NCBI GenBank assembly: GCA_944358355.1 | Contig: CALVQY010000006.1 | Coordinates: 1 to 47,111, forward strand | Direction of reading: 5' to 3' | DNA length: 47,111 nt | DNA from: an uncultured Bacilli bacterium | GTDB taxonomy: Bacteria; Bacillota_I; Bacilli_A; RF39; UBA660 | Shown here: positions 17,216 through 25,968 of the stretch, one piece after another | Position numbering within the stretch: position 1 is the stretch's first letter | How the letters are laid out: each line of letters starts with the position of its first letter | Translations under genes and position numbers: made by a program | Notes under the pieces: generated by a model | Told to the model about the DNA's origin: nothing | Database searches by the model: none | Seen by the model: only the letters and a program-made list of their open reading frames with translations

Positions 17216-17560
17216 CTAATCAACATATTTATGTTGCTCACTAGTCCAAGCAGGTGTACAAGGAACAAGGGCCTCAAACTTACCTTCAAAAGCATAGCAT
17301 TCATTTTTATCAAGTAAAATAACATCACTTTTTTTAAACTCTATTATCTCTTCCTTACCTTTAACTTCTAAAGTACCACTACCAGACATAATATAAAGTA
17401 ATTCTTTACATGCAGTATTAGTTTGATAACCTACTTTAGGACTTCTTCCATTTATCTTAATAACAGATAAATCTAAATCTTTATCAAATATAGGATATTG
17501 AAATCCAGACTTATCATCATCGCCAAAAAACTCTGCTTTTTCTTTACTTACATAAATCAT
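17216..17560 (-). CDS. Small cupin-domain protein
   Basis: 114 residues. A single beta-barrel is suggested by KELLYIMSGSGTLEVKGKEEIIEF followed by KSDVILLDKNECYAFEGKFEALVPCTPAW (read as two halves, residues about 52-105). This is the cupin pattern G-x-G...P/D...N-x-x-H, but the metal-binding histidines are largely absent, so it may bind a small molecule rather than catalyse. Function unknown. AGGAGAT precedes the ATG. Confidence 0.7.
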   Translation of the reverse strand: MIYVSKEKAEFFGDDDKSGFQYPIFDKDLDLSVIKINGRSPKVGYQTNTACKELLYIMSGSGTLEVKGKEEIIEFKKSDVILLDKNECYAFEGKFEALVPCTPAWTSEQHKYVD

Positions 17561-17635
17561 AATAAATATCTCCTTTTTTTATTTACCCATATTATATCTT
17601 ATAAATATTATTTTTTCTATAACATAATAAATTAT

Positions 17636-18934
17636 TTATTTCAATACACTCCAATGACCATTTTTATTAGCACCTTCACGTTTTATATACTTCTTATCTT
17701 TTAACAAACGCAAAATACTGTTAACGTACGTCCTACTATAATTAGTTAATTTCATTAAAGTTTCAATATTATAACTATTATTACTTTTAATTAATGATAA
17801 GATTTTAGTCTCCGCTTCATTTAAATCAGAATATTCATCTATAGATGTAACATCATTTAATAATTCTTTATTAAGTGGTATAGTTACAATAATAGTATGT
17901 TCACTTATATAAAAAGCATCTTTTCCATAATTTTTAACAATTAAAGGAATACCATGACCAGTTTGATCAATATAATCTAAATCACAAAATATCTTTAAAA
18001 GCTTTTTATTAATAGGTTTAGATACTCCTGCAAAAAAATCTTCCTTAGTTAATGATGAAGGTAATCCCCCATTAGATACTATTTCAATTCTGTCATCATA
18101 AATATAAACTGCAGGAGGAATCTCTTCAGACCATTTAGTATGAACGCAAGCATTAAGCCATGCCTCTCTAAAAGAACTAAAATCAAAATATTTTTCTTCT
18201 ATTCTTTGTATGCCACCAAGTTTTACTTTAGTTTCATTAATACTTTCCATATATTCCAAAACATTATTAACAGAGAGTAACAAACACTTACCACCATAAT
18301 CAGTCCTTTTTAACATTACTGATTTATCACATCCCGCAAATGTAACAACTTTAATAGATAAATCATTAGAATCAGCCAATAACTCTGCCATTAAATTATA
18401 CTTACCATCATCTGTTTTTAACCCTAAATTTTCTTCAAATTTATTATTATTTATTTTAATATCATTAGATATATATAAAGCCTTTAACATTTTAAATGTC
18501 AAATCTTGATTAGATGCCACTTTTTTAATTATATAATCAGGTTCACCATCTCTATTTATTAATGCTTTAAGCATCTCTGGAGATAACTGTTTATCTTCAT
18601 CAAATGATCTACTGTAATATTTACCAAAAGCTGAATATGGAACATTATCTCCTTTAGCATATACTTTAATAACTTTTTTATCTTCTATTAACTCTAATGA
18701 TATATGAGGAATAATTTGAGGCTTTATACCCTCTGAAATTTTTCTTGAAACATCTCTTAATGTATTTTCATTTAAATCTTTCTGACCAATCACATCACCA
18801 TTATTTTTTACTCCAAAATACACAGTTCCTTCATTATGTTTATTTAACATAGCAGATAATGATATAACACCGTCAACAAGTTCACTTGTACTTTTTTTAA
18901 ATTCCATTTTTTCTGATTCAATTCCTAAATTCAT
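17636..18934 (-). CDS. AlbA_2/Schlafen-type ATP-binding regulator with C-terminal winged helix
   Basis: 432 residues from ATG 18932-18934, which has GGAGG 6 bases upstream; the longer frame to 18994 only translates tandem repeats (NYKV units). The N-terminal AlbA_2 (PF04326) domain is visible in ESEKMEFKKSTSELVDGVISLSAMLNKHNEGTVYFGVKNNGDVIGQ (residues about 5-52). A middle part with REAWLNACVHTKWSE and GGLPSSLTKEDFFAGVS is the HATPase_c_4 region typical of such regulators, and the last 60 residues form a helix-turn-helix (IETLMKLTNYSRTYVNSILRLLK). Overlap of repeats with its promoter suggests self-repression. Members are often accessory genes. Confidence 0.8.
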   Translation of the reverse strand: MNLGIESEKMEFKKSTSELVDGVISLSAMLNKHNEGTVYFGVKNNGDVIGQKDLNENTLRDVSRKISEGIKPQIIPHISLELIEDKKVIKVYAKGDNVPYSAFGKYYSRSFDEDKQLSPEMLKALINRDGEPDYIIKKVASNQDLTFKMLKALYISNDIKINNNKFEENLGLKTDDGKYNLMAELLADSNDLSIKVVTFAGCDKSVMLKRTDYGGKCLLLSVNNVLEYMESINETKVKLGGIQRIEEKYFDFSSFREAWLNACVHTKWSEEIPPAVYIYDDRIEIVSNGGLPSSLTKEDFFAGVSKPINKKLLKIFCDLDYIDQTGHGIPLIVKNYGKDAFYISEHTIIVTIPLNKELLNDVTSIDEYSDLNEAETKILSLIKSNNSYNIETLMKLTNYSRTYVNSILRLLKDKKYIKREGANKNGHWSVLK

Positions 18935-18946
18935 GTTTCCCTCCAA

Positions 18947-19006
18947 TTTATAGTTCACTTTATAGTTCACTTTATAGTTCACTTTATTGTACACTTTATT
19001 CTCTAC
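18947..19006. repeat. 12-bp tandem repeats across the regulator's promoter
   Basis: Three perfect copies of TTTATAGTTCAC lie at 18947-18982, a fourth (TTTATTGTACAC) at 18983-18994 covers the -10 box, and a fifth degenerate copy at 18995-19006 fills the spacer up to the -35. Each copy contains AGTTCACT-like near-palindromic half-sites. The array lies exactly from the -35 spacer to the ribosome binding site, an operator-like position. Confidence 0.75.
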
Positions 19007-19014
19007 TTTGTCAA
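18986..19014 (-). promoter_or_regulatory. Promoter of the AlbA_2 regulator gene
   Basis: Minus-strand TTGACA (19009-19014) and TACAAT (18986-18991) with a 17-base spacer, close to consensus. Its -10 box and start region lie inside the 12-bp repeat array. Confidence 0.75.
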
Positions 19015-19027
19015 TTGACTGCTTTAT

Positions 19028-19060
19028 TCAAAAACAAAAGATTAGATAAAAACCTAACCT
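19028..19060 (-). terminator. clpC terminator
   Basis: Minus-strand AGGTTAG (19054-19060) pairs with CTAATCT (19039-19045) with one G-T pair and an 8-base loop, followed by TTTGTTTTT. Confidence 0.6.
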
Positions 19061-19097
19061 TTTTTAATGCAATGTTACAAAAGTCAATACCCTTATG

Positions 19098-19154
19098 TTA
19101 AATTAGTCAATATAGTCATGTTAAAATAGTCGCTACTATAATATTAAATTAGTC
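19098..19154. repeat. TTAAATTAGTC motif repeated three times after clpC
   Basis: TTAAATTAGTC at 19098-19108 and 19144-19154 and TTAAAATAGTC at 19121-19131 occur at 23-bp intervals, the last copy running into the clpC stop codon. No function is known; the regular 23-bp step resembles that at 323-385. Confidence 0.5.
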
Positions 19155-21441
19155 AGACTGTTATCTCCTTCTTACCATTATACCAAGCATCTACAATAAT
19201 AGGAGTAACCACTTCATCTATAACTTTATCAACCCTTCTTGCACCAAACTTCTCATAATTACTCTCTTTAATAACTTTATCCACAATTTTTGAGGATATC
19301 TTTATCTTTAAATCTTTCTTTTTAAATCCCTCTATCAACACATCTAATCTTTTTTCCACAATATTGTGAATAACATCACTACTTATATCATTAAAATAAT
19401 AAATCTTACCTATTCTATTAACAAATTCTACACCTAAAAACGCTTCTATATCTATATTGTTCTTACTTTCTGTAAAACCAATAGAATCTTTAGTATATCC
19501 TAAATTAGTAGTCATAAAAAGAAACACATTATCAAATCTCACCTTTCTACCACGAGAATCAGTCAAAACTCCTTCATCAAGTACTTGTAAAAATAGTTTC
19601 ATTACTTCACTACTAGCTTTTTCAATCTCATCTAACAAAATAACACAATGTGGATGCATTCTAATTGTATCTAAAACAGTTAAATGATTATCAAAGCCAA
19701 CATAACCAGGAGGAGAACCAATAATTTTACTAACTGTATGAGCCTCTTTATATTCGCTCATATCAAGTCTAATAAAGTTATCATCCCCATAAAGTAACCT
19801 CGAAAATTCTTTAACTAATAAAGTTTTCCCAACTCCAGTTCTCCCACAGAATAAAAAAGATTCTATATGAGGTTTATCTTGAAAACCAAGTCTAACTTTC
19901 TTAACTCTTTTCACTAAATCTGTAATAATATCATCTTGTCCCAAAACTACTTTTTTTAACTCTTTTTCTAAGTTATTTATAATCTTTCTACTACTCTTAT
20001 TAATCTCATAAACAGGTATTTTAGTCTTTAGATATATAACATCTGCTACCATCTCTTTCGTAATTTTCTTAGGTTTCTTTTTAGAAATAATTTTAAGTTC
20101 TAAGTCATTTTTCTTACTAAGTAACTGTTTCTCTTTTTCTTTATAAGTAGAAGCTAAATCAAAATCTTGCTTTATAATTGCTTTTTTCTTATTACTAATT
20201 ACCTCCTGAAGTTCTGTATTTATCTCTAACAATACTGTATCATTCTTATTTTCTAATAATGATGCTTTTGTACAAACTTCATCCAAGATATCTATAGATT
20301 TATCAGGTTGATAATACTCATATATATAGGTATCACTAAGTTCAACTATTAAATCTATAATATCATCACTAATACTAACAAAATGATATGCTTCATATAA
20401 AGGCTTTAATTTCTTCAAAATTTCTTTAGTCTTAGCTTTAGTAGGTTCTTCTATCATAATAATCTGAAACCTTCTATTAAGAGCCTTATCTTTTTCTATA
20501 AAAGTATGATATTCATATGTAGTAGTAGCACCTATTAATTGTATTTTTCCTCTTGCTAAAGCCGGTTTAACTATATTAGAAGCATCAATAGCCCCTTCTG
20601 CACCTCCTGCTCCTACAATAGTATGTATTTCATCTATAAAGATAATAATATCATCATTATCTTCAAGTTCTTTTAATATCTTAGAAACTCTTTCTTCAAA
20701 CTCACCACGATATTTAGTACCTGCTACTAAATTAGCCATAGGTAAAGAAATAATAGTCTTACCCTTAAGAACTTTAGGAACATTATCATTAACTATTCTT
20801 CTAGCTAACTCTTCAACAATAGCAGTCTTACCTACTCCTGCTTCTCCTATTAATAAAGGATTATTCTTTCCTCTCCTACATAATATTTCAATCAAGCTCT
20901 TTATTTCTTCATCTCTTCCAATAACAGGATCTATCTCATTAGAAGTAACTCTTTTATTTAAATTAACCCCAAATTCTTCTACTGATAATTTTCTATGTAA
21001 TATCTTTTTATTACTCTTAATATCTCCATATATAGCATTATATATTTCATCAACATCTATATTAAGGCCAATTAAAAGTCTAATAGCAACACCTTCTCCT
21101 TCTTCTAATATAGCAAGAAAAAGTTCATTGACGCTAACTTCTACCTCTCCCTTTTCTTTACTATTTAATGAGGCTGTTTCTATCACTCTTTTTAAAAGGG
21201 GAGTATATAAAAACCATTCATTCGCTTCTTTACCAACTCCTACTATTTTTATTAGTTCTTTTTTAAATATTTCATAAGTTATATTATAACTTGCTAAAGT
21301 CTTTGTAATATCTAAGTCTTTCATCGAAAGTATTGCTAAAAACAAATGTTCACTCCCCACATATGGATGTCTTAAATTATTCATCTCTTTCTTTGCATAT
21401 ATTAAAGCCTTCTGAGCTTCTTCACTAAATCTTGAAAACAT
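19153..21441 (-). CDS. clpC: Clp ATPase, ClpC type
   Basis: 762 residues. Residues 1-140 are the double Clp_N repeat (FSEEAQKALIYAKKEM, HPYVGSEHLFLAIL). The first AAA module has GEAGVGKT and IIIFIDEIHT. A UVR motif (NKKKAIIKQDFDLASTYKEKE) lies near residue 415, and the second module has GRTGVGKT and CVILLDEIEKAS. This order is ClpC, the hexameric unfoldase that feeds ClpP and in Bacillus handles arginine-phosphorylated proteins. The ctsR-mcsA-mcsB genes normally upstream are absent, and I see no CtsR heptad repeats, so regulation must differ. The stop is TGA. Confidence 0.93.
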   Translation of the reverse strand: MFSRFSEEAQKALIYAKKEMNNLRHPYVGSEHLFLAILSMKDLDITKTLASYNITYEIFKKELIKIVGVGKEANEWFLYTPLLKRVIETASLNSKEKGEVEVSVNELFLAILEEGEGVAIRLLIGLNIDVDEIYNAIYGDIKSNKKILHRKLSVEEFGVNLNKRVTSNEIDPVIGRDEEIKSLIEILCRRGKNNPLLIGEAGVGKTAIVEELARRIVNDNVPKVLKGKTIISLPMANLVAGTKYRGEFEERVSKILKELEDNDDIIIFIDEIHTIVGAGGAEGAIDASNIVKPALARGKIQLIGATTTYEYHTFIEKDKALNRRFQIIMIEEPTKAKTKEILKKLKPLYEAYHFVSISDDIIDLIVELSDTYIYEYYQPDKSIDILDEVCTKASLLENKNDTVLLEINTELQEVISNKKKAIIKQDFDLASTYKEKEKQLLSKKNDLELKIISKKKPKKITKEMVADVIYLKTKIPVYEINKSSRKIINNLEKELKKVVLGQDDIITDLVKRVKKVRLGFQDKPHIESFLFCGRTGVGKTLLVKEFSRLLYGDDNFIRLDMSEYKEAHTVSKIIGSPPGYVGFDNHLTVLDTIRMHPHCVILLDEIEKASSEVMKLFLQVLDEGVLTDSRGRKVRFDNVFLFMTTNLGYTKDSIGFTESKNNIDIEAFLGVEFVNRIGKIYYFNDISSDVIHNIVEKRLDVLIEGFKKKDLKIKISSKIVDKVIKESNYEKFGARRVDKVIDEVVTPIIVDAWYNGKKEITV

Positions 21442-21518
21442 ATAATTCCTCCAATCTAATTATATTTTAAAGATAAGTAGATATATTAATCAAGAAATAC
21501 AATGCCCAAAAAAATGAC

Positions 21519-21545
21519 AAAAAAAAGTCCTCCGAAGAGAACCTT
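21519..21545 (-). terminator. Strong terminator with a TTCG loop after the transporter gene
   Basis: Minus-strand AAGGTTCTC and GAGGACTTT form a 9-bp stem around a TTCG tetraloop (21524-21545), followed by TTTTTTTTG. Confidence 0.85.
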
Positions 21546-21551
21546 ACACTA

Positions 21552-22949
21552 CTAAATTAGTAGTATCACTGTAAATATAATAAAGGCTACTACTAATAAA
21601 GCAACTAATAACTTCCAAATATACTTTAACCAACTTCCATATGGAACTTTAGTATAAGCTAAAGTTAACATAAGTGGAATACTAGTAGGAGCAACAAGTG
21701 TAACAATACCATAAATTGCTTGGAAAATTAATGCTACTAATTGATAATTGTTAGTATCAGTAACAACACTTACAAAGTATGGTAATACACTATAAAATGC
21801 ATAAAGAGGATCTCCATTAAAGATACTAGAAATTAAAATTACTAATCCAGTAGTAAAGATATTAAATCCTTTAGTTAATCCTAAAATAAATTTATAAATT
21901 ACTAATTGATAAGGATCATAAGTAGTAAGAACTAAACATGTATAAATTAATACTACTAATAATGCTGGTAATAATGCTTTCTTAGCACCTTTTGCAAAAC
22001 CATCAAATACCTCATCCCATTTAATCTTATAAACAAATTTAAGAATTACAATAGCTATTAACATTAAAGTTATTAAATCTACTAAAGTCCAATATCCAAA
22101 AGCTTGAACAGCTCCTAGTAATTTACCAAAAATAGGAAAACCAAACAATTCAAACTCAGTAACGGCAGTAGTTACATCGTCAAATAAAGTAATTTCAAAA
22201 GCACCATTCCAAGAAATAAATCCTAAAATTGTAACTAAAAGTATTAAATCTAAAATTACAACTAAAGGCCATACTCTTTTCCTCTCTTTTGATTTTACTT
22301 CTTCTGGAATAAAATCTTCTTTATCTTCACATTTTTTAGTACTTTCTTTCTTACCAAATTTAAAAACAAATAAAGATAGTAAAACTATACCTAAAACTAA
22401 TAAAATAATTTTAGCCCAGATTAAATCTATAAGTTCTACTGATAAATATTGTTGCAAAATTTGTGTAGTATTATAAGCAAAAGTTGTACCCATTAAACCA
22501 ACAGCCACACTACCAGCAGTAATAGCAACCGCTGCACTTTTATTATATCCCATCATTAGTACTAATGAAATAACAAATGGGAATAACATTAGTAAAGCTA
22601 ATTGTAGTCCTGCAAATGAAGTTAAAATAGCAAACAAAGCCATTATAATGATTAAACAAATAACTTCTTTACCTTTAAACTTTTTGCATAAACTATCAAG
22701 TAATTTTCTATAAGCTCCAGTTTTATAAAGAACTCCATAGAAACCACCTACTACTAAAACAAATAAAGCAACGTAACCAAAATATCCAAATACTGTTGAT
22801 TGATATGATAAAAGATCAAATAATCCAACTTGATATCTTCCTATTTCAGTATATTCTGTCTGATATGTAGCACAAGGTAAAATCCATGTTAATAAAACGA
22901 ATAATAACAATGTTATAACTACAATCTTTAATGCATTATGTTTTTTCAT
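21552..22949 (-). CDS. DcuC/YfcC-like multi-helix transporter
   Basis: 465 residues, 10-12 membrane helices. The N-terminus (LTWILPCATYQTEYTEIGR) has the typical ILPxGxY...GR pattern of YfcC-type proteins (PF03606, C4-dicarboxylate anaerobic carrier superfamily), where substrates are often amino acids or carboxylates. A long cytoplasmic loop of charged residues (KKESTKKCEDKEDFIPEEV) divides two halves. The C-terminal half has SIFNGDPLYAFYSVLPYF and APTSIPLMLTL, reminiscent of re-entrant loops. Expressed from its own promoter (22974-23002); the neighbouring hydrolase suggests a peptide or amine substrate, which is a guess. Confidence 0.65.
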   Translation of the reverse strand: MKKHNALKIVVITLLLFVLLTWILPCATYQTEYTEIGRYQVGLFDLLSYQSTVFGYFGYVALFVLVVGGFYGVLYKTGAYRKLLDSLCKKFKGKEVICLIIIMALFAILTSFAGLQLALLMLFPFVISLVLMMGYNKSAAVAITAGSVAVGLMGTTFAYNTTQILQQYLSVELIDLIWAKIILLVLGIVLLSLFVFKFGKKESTKKCEDKEDFIPEEVKSKERKRVWPLVVILDLILLVTILGFISWNGAFEITLFDDVTTAVTEFELFGFPIFGKLLGAVQAFGYWTLVDLITLMLIAIVILKFVYKIKWDEVFDGFAKGAKKALLPALLVVLIYTCLVLTTYDPYQLVIYKFILGLTKGFNIFTTGLVILISSIFNGDPLYAFYSVLPYFVSVVTDTNNYQLVALIFQAIYGIVTLVAPTSIPLMLTLAYTKVPYGSWLKYIWKLLVALLVVAFIIFTVILLI

Positions 22950-22973
22950 TCTTTCTCTCTCCTTCCACTTATA

Positions 22974-23002
22974 ATTATACGAGTAAATTCTTTTGTTTAC
23001 AA
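22974..23002 (-). promoter_or_regulatory. Promoter of the transporter gene
   Basis: Minus-strand TTGTAA (22997-23002) and TATAAT (22974-22979) with 17 bases between; a GGAGAG site follows before the ATG at 22949. Confidence 0.7.
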
Positions 23003-23018
23003 GCTTTTACATAATTTT

Positions 23019-23714
23019 TTAATGAAATTTTTGTGAAGAAGAAATAAATTTTGAAAATATTTTTCTTGAAGGGTCATCTGTATCAATTAAAGATTCTGGA
23101 TGCCACTGTACTCCTATTATAAATTTTCTATCTTTAAGCTCAACTCCTTCTATTAATCCATCACTACTTCGAGCATTAACTAAATTATTATTTATCAAAG
23201 GTACATGATAACTATGTCTAGAATTAACCCATAGTTCCTGCTCACCTATAATATTATAAAGTTTACTATTCTTATCGATAATAACTGAATGAACATAAGT
23301 CTTATTAGGTTCTAAATGATTGATAGAAGTATTATTCTTAATAGTATTATCATAACCTATTCTCTCATCCCCACTTAATACTTTACTTAAAGCTTGCATC
23401 CCTAAACATATAGCAAGTAAAGGTTTATTCCACTTAATAGCATAATCTATAACAACTTCATCAAGTCTGTACCAATTATCCCCTCCAGGTAAAATAAAAC
23501 CTTCACACAAACTAAGAACCATCTCTAAATCTTTTATTTCTTCTTCACTATAATTTTTTTCACAAGACAAGCCATCTTTCTCAATAGGTAATATTAATAA
23601 TGGAATACCACCAAATTTAGTAACGGCAAGTCTAACTTCTTCTACACAAATAATATTAGATTCTCCACAATATAATCTTCCAACTATTCCGATAATAGGT
23701 TTAATATTAATCAC
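23019..23714 (-). CDS. Class I glutamine-amidotransferase-like hydrolase (PuuD/peptidase C26)
   Basis: About 231 residues. KPIIGIVGRLYCGESN at the start, GFILPGGDNWY, the nucleophile Cys in LLAICLGMQALS and His-Glu in GVQWHPESL make the triad of the gamma-glutamyl-GABA hydrolase family. Such enzymes split gamma-glutamyl amides, for example in putrescine breakdown. The start is odd: the GTG at 23712-23714 is part of the GAGGTG ribosome site itself, and an ATT codon 9 bases further (just before KPIIG) would be the right distance away. The gene sits between lysS and a transporter. Confidence 0.85.
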   Translation of the reverse strand: MINIKPIIGIVGRLYCGESNIICVEEVRLAVTKFGGIPLLILPIEKDGLSCEKNYSEEEIKDLEMVLSLCEGFILPGGDNWYRLDEVVIDYAIKWNKPLLAICLGMQALSKVLSGDERIGYDNTIKNNTSINHLEPNKTYVHSVIIDKNSKLYNIIGEQELWVNSRHSYHVPLINNNLVNARSSDGLIEGVELKDRKFIIGVQWHPESLIDTDDPSRKIFSKFISSSQKFH

Positions 23715-23728
23715 CTCAAAATAAGATA

Positions 23729-23761
23729 TGAAAAAAGATAAGAATATTTAACTCTTATCTT
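23729..23761 (-). terminator. lysS terminator
   Basis: Minus-strand AAGATAAGA (23753-23761) with TCTTATCTT (23735-23743), a 9-base loop and TTTTC after it. Confidence 0.7.
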
Positions 23762-23782
23762 ATTGTTCTTTTATATTAATTA

Positions 23783-25276
23783 TTACTTATCAATAGGCTT
23801 CATTGTAGGGAATAATATAACATCACGAATACTATCTTGTTCTGTAAAGAACATTATAAGTCTATCTATTCCATAACCTACACCACCAGCAGGAGGCATA
23901 CCATATTCTAAGGCTTCAATAAAGTCCATATCTATATCATTCGCCTCTACATTACCCAAATCTTTTTCTTTTAATTGTTCACAAAATCTATCTAACTGAT
24001 CATCTGGATCATTTAACTCAGTATAAGCATTAGCCATTTCTCTACCTGCAATAAATAATTCAAATCTATCAACAAATCTAGGATCATCTTTATTTTTCTT
24101 AGTAAGTGGAGAAATCTCTACTGGATGTCCATATAAGAAAGTTGGTTGAATTAAAGTTTCTTCTACATACTTTTCAAAGAAAAGATTAATGATATGACCA
24201 ACTGTCTTTTCATGTTCTTGAACTTCAATATTATGTTCTAAAGCAAGTTTTAATGCTTCATCAACAGTCATTTCTTTTTTAAAATCAATACCAGTTACTT
24301 CTTTAATAGCATCAACCATACTAATTCTCTTCCATGGTCCTTTTAAGTTTATATCTTGATTATTCCAATGATAATCCATCTTACCAATAACATTCTCAGC
24401 AATATTAACAAACATCTTTTCTGTTAAATCCATCATTCCCTCTAAATCAGAATAAGCTTCATAAACTTCCATAAGAGTAAACTCTGGATTATGTCTAGTA
24501 TCCATTCCTTCATTTCTAAAAGTACGCCCTATTTCATAAACCTTTTCCATACCTCCAACTAAAAGTCTTTTTAAAGGTAATTCTAAGGCAATTCTAAGGT
24601 ACATATCAAGATCTTGACTATTATGATGAGTAACAAAAGGACGGGCTGAAGCACCAGTTAATAATGTTGATAAAACAGGTGTTTCAACTTCAACAAAATC
24701 TCTGTTATCAAAAAAGTTCTGAATAGAACGAATAATCTTTGGTCTTAAGAAAGCAACACGTCTAGATTCATCATTCATCATCAAATCAACATAACGTCTT
24801 CTATATCTTTCTTCAACATCAGTAAGTCCATGAAACTTCTCAGGAAGTGGTCTTAAAGCCTTAACTAAAGGAGTATATTCTAAACATTTAATAGTAACTT
24901 CCCCAGTTCTTGTCTTCATAACCTTACCATAAACACCAACAATATCCCCAATATCAGCACTCTTAAATAATGTATAGATATCTTCTCCTACATCATTAAT
25001 TGATATATATACTTGAATAGAACCAGTCTTATCTTTAATAGAGAAAAATGAAGCTTTACCCATCTTTCTAATAAACATAATTCTACCTGCTACTTTAACA
25101 GTATCAGTCATAGATTCAAAAGCATCATGATCTACACTTTCATACTTTTCTTTTATATCATTAGCATAATCTTCTCTATCATACCTACTACCAAATGGAT
25201 CATATCCTAGTTCTCTTAATTTAAGAGCTTTATCTCTTCTAACTAATTCTTGTTCTGTTAATTTCCGCTCGTGCAT
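23783..25276 (-). CDS. lysS: Lysyl-tRNA synthetase, class II
   Basis: 497 residues. An OB-fold anticodon-binding domain (residues about 55-160: VKVAGRIMFIRKMGKASFF) precedes the class II core with motif 2 FRNEGMDTRHNPEFTLMEVYEAY and motif 3 PPAGGVGYGIDRLIMFFT. It charges tRNA-Lys. The ATG overlaps the RDD gene by 19 bases and has a GGAGG site seven bases before it. dusB-lysS is an ancestral order in Bacillus (where dusB is yacF); here an RDD gene lies between them. Confidence 0.97.
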   Translation of the reverse strand: MHERKLTEQELVRRDKALKLRELGYDPFGSRYDREDYANDIKEKYESVDHDAFESMTDTVKVAGRIMFIRKMGKASFFSIKDKTGSIQVYISINDVGEDIYTLFKSADIGDIVGVYGKVMKTRTGEVTIKCLEYTPLVKALRPLPEKFHGLTDVEERYRRRYVDLMMNDESRRVAFLRPKIIRSIQNFFDNRDFVEVETPVLSTLLTGASARPFVTHHNSQDLDMYLRIALELPLKRLLVGGMEKVYEIGRTFRNEGMDTRHNPEFTLMEVYEAYSDLEGMMDLTEKMFVNIAENVIGKMDYHWNNQDINLKGPWKRISMVDAIKEVTGIDFKKEMTVDEALKLALEHNIEVQEHEKTVGHIINLFFEKYVEETLIQPTFLYGHPVEISPLTKKNKDDPRFVDRFELFIAGREMANAYTELNDPDDQLDRFCEQLKEKDLGNVEANDIDMDFIEALEYGMPPAGGVGYGIDRLIMFFTEQDSIRDVILFPTMKPIDK

Positions 25277-25968
25277 AAAACATCCTCCTTCACTGTATCA
25301 GCTTGAACTACCTCAGTCTTACAAACTTTATCATGTAACCCTTGTGCATTTTTAGTAAATGCTATCATTATTAAACTAATAATAAGCACTAAATATTGAA
25401 TAGTACTAAATAAACTACTAGTACTTAAATATAAATTTTTACTCAAGAAAAGTACTAAAACAATATTAATAATATTAACTAAAATACTATTATTAATCAT
25501 ACTTCTAATAAGCAAATCATTCATAGAAAGCTCTGTATCATTAGTTTTCTTTATTTTTATTTTCATTAACTTCTTACCAAAAGTCTGCCCATTATTATAA
25601 CATGGATATACAACATAGTAAAGTAAGCTTATAACTATAGTAACAATAGAAGCAATAACGGTTTGTTTAGATATATCATAACCTAAATCTACCATTTGAT
25701 TAACATACTCTTCCATAGTAACTGTTCCTTCAACATAACCTTCTAAAACTCTATTTTGTTCTTCATAAAGTTTAGTAGCAGTATCATTAACGGGAACGAA
25801 CATAGTAATAAGTGATGTAATAAGACTAAGAATTACTAAATCCATTAGAAAAGCAAGTACTCTTTGACTAAACATTGCTTTAATATCAAGATTCTTCTTA
25901 GGTTTATTCTCTTCTTTTACTTTCTCTTCTTCATCTTTAATTTTATCATAAACACTTTTCTTCTTCAT
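25258..25968 (-). CDS. RDD-family membrane protein
   Basis: 236 residues. The domain has its Arg in FSQRVLAFLMDLVILSLI (residues about 33-50) and two later membrane spans, with YPCYNNGQTFGKKLMKIKI and RSMINNSI characteristic. The first 30 residues are charged (KIKDEEEKVKEEN) and probably cytoplasmic. RDD proteins occur in stress and Na+/H+ transport settings, but no activity is certain. It overlaps dusB by 23 bases and lysS by 19, indicating coupled translation. AAGGAGG precedes the ATG. Confidence 0.82.
   Translation of the reverse strand: MKKKSVYDKIKDEEEKVKEENKPKKNLDIKAMFSQRVLAFLMDLVILSLITSLITMFVPVNDTATKLYEEQNRVLEGYVEGTVTMEEYVNQMVDLGYDISKQTVIASIVTIVISLLYYVVYPCYNNGQTFGKKLMKIKIKKTNDTELSMNDLLIRSMINNSILVNIINIVLVLFLSKNLYLSTSSLFSTIQYLVLIISLIMIAFTKNAQGLHDKVCKTEVVQADTVKEDVLCTSGN

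Noticed and set aside
18935-18994. Longer N-terminus of the AlbA_2 regulator (MYNKVNYKVNYKV)
   Set aside because: It translates the 12-bp tandem repeats and promoter; the ATG at 18934 has a proper GGAGG and the conserved domain follows.
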